Shown piece by piece: positions 9,895 to 22,545 of a stretch of 64,000 nucleotides of DNA. Within the stretch, counting starts at the first letter, position 1. Each line of letters begins with the position of its first letter. The position numbers and the translations under genes are program-made. The notes below the pieces were generated by a model. That model was not told the origin of the DNA. It worked only from the letters and a program-made list of their open reading frames with translations, and ran no database searches. This DNA comes from Sphagnum magellanicum (Eukaryota; Streptophyta; Sphagnopsida; Sphagnales; Sphagnaceae): the NCBI GenBank assembly GCA_021904315.1, contig CM038917.1, positions 8,540,041-8,604,040 of the forward strand, written 5' to 3'.

Positions 9895-10714
9895 TGACGC
9901 GCTCCCAAGTCACGGGGTGAAACCCACTTGAGGGTTTCACAAAGTCAAGTTGCGGAAAGTTGAACTTGGTAGCACGCTCCTGGCTTCCAACTCTAGAAAG
10001 GGGTAGAGGGTCCAGTTGGGAGCCCCGGGATTAGACTAGGAAAAAGGTTTAGTAGATCAAGCATGAATCTGCACCAAAACAAACCACCCACGTGGTTAGT
10101 TCGCATTCCGGGACCCCTTTGGGTGTTGGGACTCGCCACGGGCACTTGGACACACAAGACTCACCATGGCCCGGACTCGGGGGAAGCCACCACCTTCCCC
10201 CATATAGTATTCTCTGCGGCTGGTCGCAAAGGCTACATCCGAATGGCACAAATTCCCGGGACTCCCGAAATGGAGTCCCGAAATGGTCCCAGCGAGACTC
10301 CTGGAACTTTGAACCGCCATAACTCCCGACTACAGAGTTGGATCGTGACGAGGTCTGAACCAAAGTTATAGCCCTCGTCGAGATCTTTCTAACGCCATGT
10401 CGCACACTCAAATCAGACGTCGGGAAGAGGTCGATTCCCGACTTTTAGTGGTCGGGAGTCAAACTGCCAGTTTGACTCCCGGCCCTTCTTTTGCCCATAA
10501 CTTGGGCTGCAAATGTTCGAATTGCCAATGCGAGGGCATTTTCGATATCTAAGTTTCAAGACCTTTCCAATGACACCAAGAACACCCCAATGCGAGGTGT
10601 TTAGCCCCTTGCTGTCGAGCTCTGAACATTCGGGAGTCCCGGAAGACTCCCAACCTCCAACTTTTCCAAGTGTTGGGCTTCACCCCCACACTTGGCCAAA
10701 GTGGGGTTGCGACA
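9895..10714 (+). repeat. Family S solo LTR 1 (820 bp)
   Basis: Starts TGACGCGCTCC and ends GGTTGCGACA, the TG...CA form of an LTR. Flanking 5-mers are GTACA and CTACA (four of five match). The interruption of the integrase frame at a tyrosine codon fits an insertion. It is GC-rich against AT-rich surroundings. Four other copies share the ends and the internal order: CACGCTCC, CACCTTCCCCC, AGAGCTTTCC-type words, GACTTTTAGTGGTCGGGAGTC. No internal retroelement sequence is attached, hence solo LTR. Confidence 0.8.
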
Positions 10715-11084
10715 CTACATATTACCATTCAAACTAGGACAAAGTTATGATCTAACACATGTCAGGGTTTTAACTAGTTGATTATTAAAACTAAAAAAAC
10801 TGTAGGAAAACCGGTTAGTAGCACAAGACCTAGTCACTTCTAACTAATAAAATTGGTTGTTATGGTTTTAGAACTAGTACATTGAGACAAAATACCAATT
10901 TGGAAATCATGTTCTATGGTTTCCAAGGGCTATTAAAACACATGCCCCAAAATTTTAGAAAGAATGTTTTAAACCATATCAAATCCAATATTGTTTACCT
11001 AATAATACCATATTATTAATGACCATTGATAAATTTGATCCTAACTTAGTATTGGTTAACATTAACAAGTTAAAACCTTATAGG
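10715..11084 (+). mobile_element. Ty3/Gypsy remnant A2 (right piece)
   Basis: Resumes the integrase C-terminal side after solo LTR 1. The stretch 10880-11080 matches remnant A1 (about 600-790) in reverse complement, including the word around ACCATTGATAAATTTGATC. It ends abruptly at a Copia-type LTR. Confidence 0.7.
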
Positions 11085-12038
11085 TGTTGAAATATTCAAG
11101 CTCAATTAATTCGGTTTCATTAGTTACTCGAACAGGAAAGTAATTAAATTATTTTAACAAGGTTGAATTACTTTCTTTACTTATATTAGTTTGGTTATTT
11201 GTGGTTTGATCTTTTAGTTAAATATCTTAGTGTTGATGATTTGGCTCTTTTTTCTTCATTGCACAAGTTTATGTATTTCATGTGACAAGAACCTTGAGGA
11301 GTTTTTGATGTTATGTTCCATGTTGCTAGCATCATGTTTTAATTTCCTTTCAATAAAGATTTATGTTTGCACTTAACTAGATCTCCTATTTGTTAATTTG
11401 GTATCAAAACTTAGGTTGTTTAACGAGAAAGTTGAAAGAGATCTTAAGCTAAAAAGTCTCTAGAACTAAAACTTGAAAGTTTCTAGTAATACCATAAGAG
11501 TTTATCAAGTGCAAAAGAGAACAAGGAAAGCAAAAAATGTGAAGAGAAAGAAAAGAAAAGAAAACAGGTGAGAGGAGATTAACACATCAAAGGTTGTGGA
11601 AGTCAGATCTTTAAATTTAGATCTAAATCTATTGTGAAAAGATCTTGGAGTGAAACTTGGAGAAATTATAAAAGACCATAAGACGCTTTTATTTTCAAAA
11701 TTCCAAAAGAAAAAGATATGTTTTGTGAGAGTTATGAGCTTTTGAAGACTTTGTGTCAGATCTGGTTTTTTTTGTCATATCTCTTTTAATTGAGCATTTT
11801 TGGATCTTTAGTTTTGGGATCTTATAGATCATAGAGGACTACATATGTGTTCAAAATTTCATGTCATTTGGATATGTATTGAGAGAGATCCAAGTATCTA
11901 AAATTTCAACCCCTGTTTTGAAATCAGGTTTTAAAAAAAATGATACATCTTTATGATCATCATCAATAGAGCTGAAATTTTGAACAGATATGAAATACAT
12001 ATATTTAAATATATCTCCCAAATTTTCAACAAGTTTGG
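11085..12038 (+). mobile_element. Ty1/Copia remnant 1: LTR plus leader
   Basis: An LTR of about 314 bp (11085-11398, starts TGTTGA) is followed by a primer-binding-like TGGTATCAAA and leader sequence. It is homologous to the 5' end of the large Copia element at 18814. It stops at 12038, where another LTR start follows. No coding part remains. Confidence 0.85.
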
Positions 12039-13444
12039 TGTTGAGAATTCAAGTTCATCTAGTTAGGTTTCATTAATTACTAGAGTAGGAAAGTAATGTT
12101 GAAAATTCAAGCTCAACTAATTAAGTTTCATCAGTTACTAGAGTAGGAAAGTAATTGGGTTACTTTCATAAGGTTGAATTACTTTCTTTACTTATATTAG
12201 TTTGGTTATTTATGATTGGGTCTTTTAGTTAAATACCTTGGTGTTGATGGTTTGGCTCTCTTTTTTTCCATTACACAAGTTTGTGTATTTCATGTGATAA
12301 GAACCTTGAAGTGTTCTTCATGTTATGTTTCATGTTATGAGCATCATGTTGTAGTTTCCTTTCAATAAATATTTATGTTTGCATTTAAATAGATCTCCTA
12401 TTTGTTAACATGGTATCAGAGCTTAGGTTGTTGAATGATAAAGTTGAAAGAAATCTAGAATTAGGAAGTTTCTAGAACTAGAGCTTGAGAGTCTCTAGTA
12501 ATATCATAGGAGTTTGTCAAGTGTAAAAGAGAAATGAGGAAAAGAAAGAATGTGAAAAGAAAGAAAAGAAAAGAAAAAAGGTGAAAGGAGATCAACATAT
12601 CAAGGGTTGTGGAAGTCAGATATTTAAATCTAGTTCTACATCTATTGTGAAAAGATCTTGGAGTGAAACTTGGAGAGATTATAGAAAACTATAAGATGCT
12701 TTTATTCTCAAATTTTCAAAAGAAAAGGATATGTTTTGTGAGAGTTATGAGCTTTTAAAGACTCTATGCCAGATCTGGTTTTTTAGTCATATCTCCTTTG
12801 TTTGAGCATTTTTGGACTTGTAGCTTTGGGATCTTATAGATCATAAAGGAATATATATTTGAGAGAAATTCATGTCATTTCCATCTATATTGAGAGAGAT
12901 CCAAGCATCTAAAGCATTAGTTTCAGTTTTAAAGTTAGTTTTTTTTTAAAGTGACAACTCCTTGTGGTCATCATCAATAGAGTTGAAATTTTGATCAGAT
13001 ATAAAAGATGTATATCTGATGTGTCTCCCAAAATCTCAAGGAGTTTGGAGTTTTTGAGAGCAAGTTATAAGCCATTTTGTGTTCAGGTCCCAATTTGAGG
13101 TGATTTCAAAGAAGTAGCAAGATCTCTCATTTTATGGAGTTAAATCACCTGAAATTCTGAAAGATTGTAATAGACATAGTTGTTCATGTTTCACCAAAAT
13201 TCCATATCGATCCAAGATCATATGTGAGCGCTGTAGCTTTGCAAAGTTGTTGTGACAAAAGTTTGTTTTGAGAAGACATCAAAACAATTTTTTGAAGTGG
13301 AGCAAATACAACTTAGGAGAACTTGAAGGAGGGAGTTTGAAGATTGGGAAGTTCAAATACATTATCAAGACCTTCATACAAAAATGTGGTATGTAATCAT
13401 GTACTTAATACCATACGAAACGAGATACATATATATATGTAAAA
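12039..13444 (+). mobile_element. Ty1/Copia remnant 2: nested LTR starts plus leader
   Basis: Two LTR starts lie 58 bp apart (TGTTGA at 12039 and at 12097). The second is a full LTR (12097-12410) ending TTAACA, directly followed by TGGTATCAGAGC, the classic initiator-Met tRNA primer-binding site. Leader sequence homologous to 19127-20165 follows until it is cut by family-S solo LTR 2 at 13445. No gag or pol part remains. Confidence 0.85.
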
Positions 13445-14230
13445 TGACGCGCTCTTAGGTCCTTGGTTAGTCCCAAGTTGGGACTAACTTGCTCAAGTTG
13501 CGAAACTGGGAAGGACTCAGGGCACGCTCCCAACTTCCAGCACTACAAGGGGGTGAGAGGGGCGTGTTGAAAGCTTCGAGATTAGACTAGGAAGAAGGAC
13601 AAGCTACTTAGTTATTCGGTCGTGCATCCAAATCCAACCAACAAGCTGGTTAGAACTTATTCTGCATACTTTTGGTGTTGGGACTAGCCACGGGCAACCT
13701 TGGACTCACTTGACTCACCACAACCCGGACTTGGGGGAAGCCACCACCTTCCCCCATATAGTATTCTTTGCGTCTCACCGCTGCACTTGCATCCGAATGA
13801 CACTTTTTCCCGGGACTTCCGGGACTTTGGGTGTTCATAACTTCTCGCCCCGACCTCGGATTGGGACAAGGTATGAAGCAAATTTGTAGCTCTCCTTAAG
13901 AGCTTTCCAACGATGTGTTGCACTTCACCTGCACGCAACCGAAATCAGGTTGATTCCCGACTTTTAGTGGTCGAGAATCAAACTGCCAGTTTGACTCCTG
14001 GCCCTTCTTTCGACCATAACTCGTGCTGCAGATGTCCAAATGGATCATGCGAGGCCATTTTGGATATTTACACTTCAAGACCTTTCCAACAATATAGAGA
14101 ACACCTCAATGCGAGGTGTTTTGACCCTTGCAATTGCGTTCTGAGTTTTTGAGAGTCCCGGAGGACTCCCAAGTCCCATTTTCAGGAGTGTGAGTGCTCC
14201 TCACATTTGCCTCAAAGTGGGGTTGCGACA
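13445..14230 (+). repeat. Family S solo LTR 2 (786 bp)
   Basis: Starts TGACGCGCTC and ends GGTTGCGACA, with the same internal order as solo LTR 1. The 5-mer TAAAA stands directly before it and again two bases after its end (14233-14237), a plausible target duplication with slightly shifted ends. It lies inside Copia remnant 2, but the Copia leader does not resume on its right side, so DNA was lost there. Confidence 0.75.
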
Positions 14231-14772
14231 CATAAAATTTAGCAAACTCAAAATTAACATTTTCAAGTTTTAGTTATTCATGTTGTCATAAACTTTAATG
14301 GGAATCATTATAAATTTTTTGGATGAATTCTAAGAAGATTATGGACCTATAATAAACTTTTGAAATGACAACACTATGTTTGTCACATAGAAAAAATGAA
14401 AAATGTGGATCAAAAAATATGTCAAAATAATGTCAAAATAAAAATTTTAAAATAAAACATCATCAAATGAAAAACTTATTATTAAAATCCATTGAAACTT
14501 TTTTTAATATATATTTTTTAATTTTTAAAAAAGATTTAAATAACATGATTATTATAAATTTTTATCCTTGAAAGTCCATTTCACATTAAAATTTTAGTCT
14601 TTTGCATGGATTTTTTTATCAATCACATGTTTAAGGATATTCATAGGTTGGCTTATTAATATTTATGATTAAAAGCATAGGGGATAATTATAGGATTTAT
14701 GGTTTGAGAATTGTTAAAACTGCAAAACAATTTGCTAGTGTTAGATTATGGACTCTCAAATGCCACTTTTGA

Positions 14773-15397
14773 GCCACCTAACCATGCTTTCACCCATCAT
14801 TGGCAATCCCTTTAAAACTAAGATTGATGCATTATTTTTGAAATCAATCAAACACTTGCTATGCCGATTGATTAAATTCCATTTCAACTACTAATAAAAC
14901 ATGTTGCCACCAACATTCATTTGACCTAGGTAGCATCTTGAAACTTAAGTTTCATAAGGACCTTCAACAAAGTGAACTATAAACAGAAACCCTATGAAAC
15001 TTCTAAAATCTAGAAACTCACCAAGTACTCCCATTTAACTTGGAAGTAAAATGGTATTCTCTTAATGTTCTATCTAACCTCCAAGAACAATTAGTACCCT
15101 TTATACACCTTATCAATAACATCTGAATATGACCAGAAACCAAGTTGATTACAAATCATGAACAATCCTTTTAAAACATGCATTTTTTATAAAACTAATC
15201 AAACACTTAATATGCCAATTCACCAACTTACATCCTAATTTTGCCAAATAAACATGTTGCTACCAATAGTGTTCATTTGTTGTAGTAGATTCGAACTTTA
15301 GTTTCCTCAAAACGAAGCAAAATGGAACTTAAACCCTAAACCAAAAAAAAATTGTCAATCTTTTAGATTGATGGGTGAAAGCATGATTAGGGGAGGC
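14773..15397. repeat. Candidate MITE-like element with inverted ends
   Basis: The left arm (14773-14799) contains CCATGCTTTCACCCATCA; the right arm (15369-15397) contains its near complement TGATGGGTGAAAGCATGATT. About 24 of 29 positions pair. Between the arms, about 190 bp (14805-14995) are repeated in degenerate form at 15160-15320. No target duplication was confirmed. Confidence 0.4.
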
Positions 15398-17639
15398 AAA
15401 GTACTATCCCAAATGGTAGTTTTTCATACTATCACTAACAAAGTACTCAAAGCCACAATGATATAAAAATATAGTGCAAATTAAATGATAAAATCATAAT
15501 GGTTATGAACATACCTTCCTATTTCTAAAAGCATTTTGAATTTGAATACAATCACATTGTATTTTAATTGTACTCTTTTCTTCACAACAAATGTTTCAAA
15601 AATAACTTCGCACATCACATGGAGTTAATACTATAAAACTTTTTTTTTTAAATTAATATTTTCCACTAACCAAGACATCTTAATGTATGAAAAAACCTTT
15701 TAAAAATGCTTATGAAACATCATATTAATTTGGGATAATTTGACAAAAATCAAATATTAAAAAAATTTCATTGAAAGGAGTTAATGAAAAATCAATATTT
15801 TCAATTAGAAGTTTGAAAATGAAATGTTCTTATAACTGTGCTTGAGGGAATCATGTTGTTGGATTTTTAAAAACTTCAAATTCATTAGTTGAAATGACAT
15901 TTTCAATTCAAAAGCATAATAGATTAATTGTTTTAAAAAATTCATGTGTCTTGACATTTACATCAAATTAACCCAAATTTTGACATGCGTTAAGTCATGA
16001 TCCAAAAATTTCATGTACAAAAAGATGTATTTAGATTCATTGAAAAAGGATGCATAAGTACAATGGACAACTTAATAACTTCAAATTTTCAAAATGAATT
16101 TGGTTTGGAGCTCCAAATTATGCATTCATTTAGGTAAATCAATGTAAATTTCATTGCAAATCCAAGTGAAAATGGTACTAAATGAGGTTAAACTCAACAA
16201 GGATGTGTTTTAACATCTTAATCATGTAATTTGAAAGCAAAATCACATTGGTGTAGGGGACTTTTAATACTACAAGTACATCCAAAATTGCAATGCCTTA
16301 ACATGCTTTCACCCTTATTATCAAAAGGGTAAAAAAGTATGAAAAAATGCAAATAAACTTGTTGGGCAGAATTGGTGATGTAAATGTGTCTAATAAACAC
16401 TTTGTCATTGACCTCTAAACTTCATTTAAGCCCAAATTGTTTGTCAAATTCTTCATGTCCTCATTTAGAACACAAAATCCCCAACTGGTCCACTAATCAG
16501 GATGAAAAAGTTCACCACAAATCAAACACTTATTGTTGTCTCTTGAAACTTCAATCAAACAAAAAGGATGATAGGTGTGCTTACATGAAATAACAACATT
16601 ATAATAATCGTATCCTTTATTAATCCAAAAGGTATTACAACAATGAAACCACAACTGTCAAATTCTAATGTTGATGCAAAATGTAATATTGGCTTAGGCC
16701 AAAATGAAACACCCCCTCCACACTCCATTTGCTCTAATTGAACTTGAACAATCTTCTTCTCCCTTTTTAGCAAAGACAACTCCCTACCAATGTCATGAAG
16801 AACATGATAAAGGTTTTGGTCTTCAACATGACAATTTCAAAACAATTCACCTTTCACTACACATTTAATCTATTCATCCAAACCTTTGTTTGAATAATCT
16901 AAATCACTCTTCAAAGCATGATGTTTTTAATGAATTCCATCACATTGGAATATTAGGTGCAGTCATATTAACATGTACCATTAGCAATTGTAATCATTGC
17001 TTAATTTTTTGAATTTTGGATTGCATATATATAATATTCTATAAAATTTTATTTTGAATACATTATGTACATATCATAAAAATTTGGAATCAATCTAATA
17101 AGTAAAAAAAATGTAATTTACATTTTTAAGGACTTGTAACCACTATTTTTTGACACTAAAAGCACAATTTGAAAATATTTTTTTATGACAGATTTTGGGA
17201 GTTTTAAAAATATACACATTAACATAATAGTATCAAGAAAACTTTAAAAAAATTTGATGTTTTTTGAAAGATGTATTAGAAAAAATTCTAAGAATATTTT
17301 TCAAAAAAACAATGTTCTAAAGGGGCACATGTGGCTCCTTATAATGTGGTTGGACCCTATCGAGTCTTGCTTGGTCTTCAAAAAACATGTAACCCTAAAA
17401 GTTCAAGAACCAAACAAATCAATTTTTAAAGATCATCAAAAGAGAGCTACCATCACCTCCAACCAACTAATGAATCAAATTCGTTAACAAGTTTACAACA
17501 TGGAAGTCAATATACAATTGACAATAGAAAAAATGATGAAACCAAAATCAAATTTAAACCTACTTTTTTTTCAAGTTTACATATTTGGTGTGTGATCGAC
17601 TTTTAGTTCTATTCCACTACTACTATTGAATCATGTGCT

Positions 17640-18420
17640 TTTACTGCAATAGTTTTTCAATCCTCCATGTTGAACTTCAGCCAAATCAAAATTTCAAGAC
17701 TCCCACCTCTTCTTCTCTCTTTCTACTTCCACTACCCTTGTAGATGCCCACTTTTCCAAGCTGCACATCAAAGCTTGTAGCTTTGCAACCCTTTTCATGT
17801 TCATTGGCAAAATTTTGTATGGACACATAGCTTATTGTTTCAATCAGTTGCCTTTGATTTCAAGCCTGGGTTTGATGTCCAATGTTTGTTCACTTTAAAA
17901 TTGCATAGATCTTTTGCCCCTTGCACTCAAATCTAAAACCTCCAAGCTTCCATTTCTTTCTTTTGAACATTTTTTTTTGTTGTCAATGCTATTGCTTTTG
18001 CCCAATTAATCTCATATCCTTTTTCTTGTGTTATGTACCCCTTCATTAACCATAACATAAAGTCATTGTTGTTCAAAGTAGGTACACCATTGATCTACCA
18101 ATGAAGCCTCTTCAAATTTAGTTTTGTTTCAAGATGAAGAAGCATATTTGTCAACTTCAAGCTACACTTTGGTCCAAAAACCTCTAACAAATCTTCCACA
18201 CAAACATGAACATTAGTAAGTTTTGTCTTTGGATTCAAACCCTTATTACCTAAACACCTAATTGTTGTGAAATATTATTTCATTTAAAACCTATAATCTA
18301 TAACTTCCCATAATGGAAATTGTACATCTTCTCTTTTGATCTTGTGCTCTTCTTTCACCATTTTGATTCACATATCTTTTTAAGCTTCTTCATAAACAAT
18401 TAGTTGCCCTAAGTTTCAAA
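17640..18420 (-). pseudogene. Decayed coding-like region, family unknown
   Basis: Read on the minus strand, one frame gives long protein-like runs interrupted by stops, for example near 18000-18200 (runs containing EDLLEVFGPKCSLKLTNMLL and GVPTLNNNDFMLWLMKGYI) and near 18300-18360 (KREDVQFPLWEVIDYRF). Amino-acid composition and periodicity look like a former gene. I do not recognise the family. It could be a transposon gene or a host pseudogene. Confidence 0.35.
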
Positions 18421-18504
18421 GACCAAAATGCTAAGTATGACGTCCCTAATACATAATAATAACTTAAGTTTGGTTGATTTGAACATTGAAGTAATAAAAG
18501 CAAA

Positions 18505-18813
18505 TCACACACCCCCAAACTCCTTAATGGACTTAGTTGTGAGTCCAAAGAAGAAAACAGTGGAAGGAAAAGGAGTTGGGGCACGCTCCATGGCTCATAG
18601 CACTTTGGGGTAGAGGGGTGTGCTGGAGCTTTGGGATGGGACTAAGAAGATTGACAAGCAAGTCTTTTACTCACATGGACTTGCACAAACCAAACAATGG
18701 TTAGTTAGTGCGTAGCTAGAAACCTTTAGTGCATGGACGAGCCATGGGCAAACACAGACTCATAAGACTCACCATGGCCTGGACTTGGGGGAAGTCACCA
18801 CCTTCCCCCTTAT
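18505..18813 (+). repeat. Family S solo LTR 3, left part
   Basis: The start (TCACACACCC) is a diverged TGACGCACC end. The perfect 5-mer GCAAA flanks the whole repeat (18500-18504 and 26476-26480), a clear target-site duplication. It is split by the Copia element at 18814 in the sentence CACCTTCCCCCTTATAG shared by the other copies. Confidence 0.85.
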
Positions 18814-19126
18814 TGTTGAGAATTCAAGCTCAACTAGATAGGTTTCATTAGTTAGTGGAGTAGGAAAGTAATTAGGTTACTTTCACAAGGTTGAATTACT
18901 TTCGTTACTTATTTTAGTTTGGTTATTTGTGGTTTGGTCTTTTAGTTAAATACCTTGGTGTTGATGATTTGGCTCTTTTTTCTTCATTACACATGTTTGT
19001 GTATTTCATGTGACAAAAACCTGGGAGAATTCTTGATGTTGTGTTTTGTGTTGTGAACATTATGTTGTAATTTCCTTTCAATAAAGGTTTATGTTTACAC
19101 TTGAGTAAATTTCCTATTTGTTAACA
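18814..19126 (+). repeat. 5' LTR of the Copia element
   Basis: 313 bp, TG...CA ends. It contains a TTTCAATAAAGGTTTATG polyadenylation-type region near its 3' end. Confidence 0.92.
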
Positions 19127-19140
19127 TGGTACAGAGTTTA
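19127..19140 (+). promoter_or_regulatory. Primer-binding site of the Copia element
   Basis: TGGTACAGAG directly after the LTR is close to the initiator-Met tRNA complement TGGTATCAGAG, which is preserved at the same place in the related remnant at 12411. Confidence 0.75.
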
Positions 19141-20362
19141 GGTTGTTGAATGAAAAAGTAGAAAGAAATCTAGAGCTAGAAAGTCTCTAGAACTAAAGAT
19201 TGAGAATCTCTAGTAATATCATAGGAGTTTTTGAAGTGCAAAAGAGAAACGAAAAAAGGAAAGAATGTGAAAAGAAAGAAAAGAAAAGAAAAGAGGTGAA
19301 AGGATATTAACATATCAAGGGTTGTGGAAGTCAAATTTTTAAATCTAGATCTAGATCTACTGTGAAAAGATCTTGGAGTGAAATGTGAAGAAATTATAGA
19401 AGACTATAAGATGCTTCTATTCTCAAAGTTTCAAAAGAAAAGGATATGTTTTGTGAGAGTTATGAGCTTTTGAAGACTTTGTGCCAGATCTGGTTTTTTG
19501 GTCATATCTCCTTTGTTTGAACATTTTTAGATTTGCAGCTTTGGGATCTTATAGATCATAAAGGAATATGTATGTGAGAGAAATTCCATGTCATTTGGAT
19601 TTGTATTGAGATAGATCCAAGCATCTAAAGTTTCAGTCTCAGTTTTGAAGTCAGTTTCTTTTGAAAGTGATATCTCTTTGTGATCAACATTAATAGAGCT
19701 GAAATTTTGAATAGGTATAGAAGATATATATCTAATATGTCTCCCAGAATATCAAGGATTTTGGAGTTGCTGAGAGTGAGTTGTAAGTCATTTTGTGTTC
19801 AGGTCCCAGTTTGAGGTGACTTCAAGGAAGTAGCAAGATCTCTCATTTTATGAAGTCAAATGAGCTAAAATTTTGAAAGAAGGTAATAGATATAATTTTT
19901 TATGTTTCATCAAAATTTCAGATTGATCCAAGGTCATATGTGTGTGGAGTAGCTTTGCAAAGTTGTTATGACAGAAGTTTGTTTTGAAAAGAAATCAAAG
20001 CAAAGTTTTGAAGTGGAACAAATACAACTTGGGAGAACTTGAAGGAAGGAGTTTGAAGATTGGGAAGCGCAAATACATTATCAAGACCTTTGTACAAAAG
20101 TGTGGTATGTAATCATGTACTTAATACCATACGAAATATTATACGAGATACGTATTTATACGTAAAACCTATGTATAATATAGAATTTCGTATAATACTC
20201 AAGACATACATACATATGCAAGGTCCATCTTATTCAACCCTAACCCTAACCCTAATCCTAGAAACCTAAGGAAAGAAAACCCTAACCATAATCCTAGAAA
20301 CCCAAGGAAGGAATTAAAATCATTGTGAAACCCCAAAAAGACATTGAGTGGTGCCTTGAGAG

Positions 20363-21522
20363 ATGGCGGACGATCTTTCTCAAATTACAATTGAAAAACT
20401 AAACAAGAACAATTTTCCAAGTGTGGAAATTTAGGATTATGAATTTCTTAATGGGGAAAGGCTACTAGGAATTCATAACTGGTAATGAGAAAGAACCTCC
20501 TTTCCTAGAAAACCCCACACAACAACAAATTCAAGCCAATAAAACTTGGCATGAAAAAGCAAGGAAAATATTGTATTGGCTTTCTGTGAGTGTGTTCGAT
20601 TCCATGATTATGCATATTCAAGATGCAAAATCACGCAAGCAAGCTTGAGATACATTGGTGAAAATGTATAGCACCAATACACAAGCCCACAAAATGCAGC
20701 TCAAACAAGAGTTGCATAATTTACAGGAAAACAAAATGAACATCAATGATTATTCTACAAAGGTGAAAAACCTTGCAGATGCTCTTGCATCTATAGGATC
20801 CCTTGTAGATGATGAAGATTTAGTGACCGTGACCTTAAATGGACTTGGAAAAGACTATAGCCAGTTCCGTATTTCAATTGCAGTTCAAGAAACATTTCCC
20901 AACTTCCAAGATTTAATAACACTACTTATAAGTGAAGAGATGAGAATTGTTGGTACTTCATCCAATGGAGGATCACAAGAAAATGCTTTCTACTCAAATA
21001 CCAATAGAGGTAGAGGCAGAGATGGTAAAACCTCATTTCGAGGTCGACACGGAAGCTCGCATGGTGGACATCATCAACATGAAGGTCAAGCTCATGGAGG
21101 TGGACGATGAAACTTTGGAGGAAGAGGAAGTCGAGGAAGTCGTGGAGGTCGTGCTGGAAGCCATCGAGGTCAACAACCAAATAACGATTCAAACTACTAC
21201 TACTGTGGGAAACCTGGGCACATGGCCAAGAACTGTTATCAAAGGGAGCATGATGCACGAAGTGGAAAGCTGCAACAAGGGAATTATGCATCAACTAGCA
21301 ATCAAGGTGAAGGTGATGAGCAACTGTTTGTGATGCAGCACATGGCAAATTCAATGATAAGAGGTGTATCAGACAACAATGTCTGGTATGTGGATTTTGG
21401 AGCTTCAAACCACATGACTAGCCATGGAGAATGGTTTAGAGACGCAAAGGATTTGAAGACACCAAGGTTTGTGGAAACTGATGATGACACTACACATCCC
21501 ATCACACAAATTGGCAACCCAA
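20363..21522 (+). pseudogene. Copia gag and start of protease (first copy)
   Basis: Gag-type polyprotein region beginning near the ATG at 20363. It includes the Copia gag core (KVKNLADALASIG, around 20760), an RG-rich stretch, a CCHC zinc knuckle (around 21200-21245: YYCGKPGHMAKNC) and the protease-side motif WYVDFGASNHMTSHGEW at about 21384-21434. It is followed by a second, homologous copy of the same segment. Confidence 0.85.
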
Positions 21523-22545
21523 GCATGATTGTGCATATTCAAGATGCAAAATCACCCAAGCAAGCTTGGGATACATTGGTGAAGATGTATAGCACCAATA
21601 CACAAGCCCGCAAAATGCAGCTCAAGCAAGAGTTGCATAATTTACAGAAAAACAAGATGAACATCAGTGACTATTCTACTAAGGTGAAAAACCTTGCAGA
21701 TGCTCTTGCATCTATAGGAGCCCCTGTAGATGATGAAGATTTAGTGGTCGTCACCTTAAATGGACTTGGAAAAAACTATAGCTAATTCTGTACTTCAATT
21801 GTAGTTCGAAAAACATTTCCTAATTTCCAAGACTTAATAACACTACTTATAAGTGAACAAAATGAGAATTGTTGGTACTTCCAATGGAGGATCACAAGAA
21901 AGTGCTTTCTACTCAAATACCAATAGAGGTAGAGGTAGACGTGGTAAAACCTTGTTTCGAGGTCGACACGGAAACTTGCAGGGTGGACATCATCAACATG
22001 AAGGTCAATCTCATGGAGGTGGACGACGAAACTTTGGAGGAAGAGGAAGTCGAAGAAGTTGTGGAGGTTGTGGTGGAAATCATTGAAGTCAACAACCAAA
22101 TAGCAACTCAAATTGCTACTACTATAGGAAACTTGGGCACATGGCAAAGAATTGTTATCAAAGGGAACATGATGCATGAAATGGAAAGCTGTAACAAAGG
22201 AATTATGCATCAACTAATAATCAAGGTGATGAGCAACTATTTGTGATGCAACACATGGCAAATTCAATGATAGGAGGTGTATCAGATAACAATGTCTAGT
22301 ATGTGGATTATGGAGCTTCAAACCACATGACTAGTCATGAAGAATGGTTTAGAAACACAAAGGATTTGAAGACACTAGGGTTTGTGGAAACTGGTGATGA
22401 CATTACATATCCCAGCACACAAATTGGCAAGGTGTCATTGTCCATGCAAGATGGGCAACCAAAGTACTTGAAAAATGTACCTCATGTTCCAACCATAACA
22501 AAAAATTTGGTCTCTGTAGGCTAGATGGTGGAACAAGGTTTATAG
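21523..22545 (+). pseudogene. Copia gag-protease (second, duplicated copy)
   Basis: Starts at a junction inside the first protease motif region and repeats gag core, RG-rich stretch, zinc knuckle (around 22110-22160) and protease motif (YGASNHMTSH, around 22306). It is displaced 921 bp from the first copy, a multiple of three. After it the sequence continues into the pre-integrase region. Degraded. Confidence 0.85.

Larger units (their letters stand above)
14231..18504. other. AT-rich interval with a MITE-like repeat and one decayed coding trace
   Basis: No intact gene is seen. It contains a candidate inverted-repeat element (14773-15397) and a decayed coding-like stretch near 17640-18420, described separately. 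The rest is AT-rich sequence with homopolymer tracts. The word CATGCTTTCACCC recurs at 14783, 15374 (inverted) and 16299. Confidence 0.55.

Noticed and set aside
10049-10411. Open frames of 74-120 residues on both strands within solo LTR 1
   Set aside because: Many overlapping frames arise from GC-rich LTR sequence with few stops. They are not kept in the other four family S copies.
20235-20295. CCCTAAC-type repeats resembling plant telomere sequence
   Set aside because: Only three to four degenerate units inside the leader of the Copia element; chance or leader sequence, not a telomere or interstitial telomere array.
20926-21294. Minus-strand 122-residue His/Leu-rich frame and its duplicate at 21782-22213
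   Set aside because: Antisense shadows of the duplicated Copia gag region.
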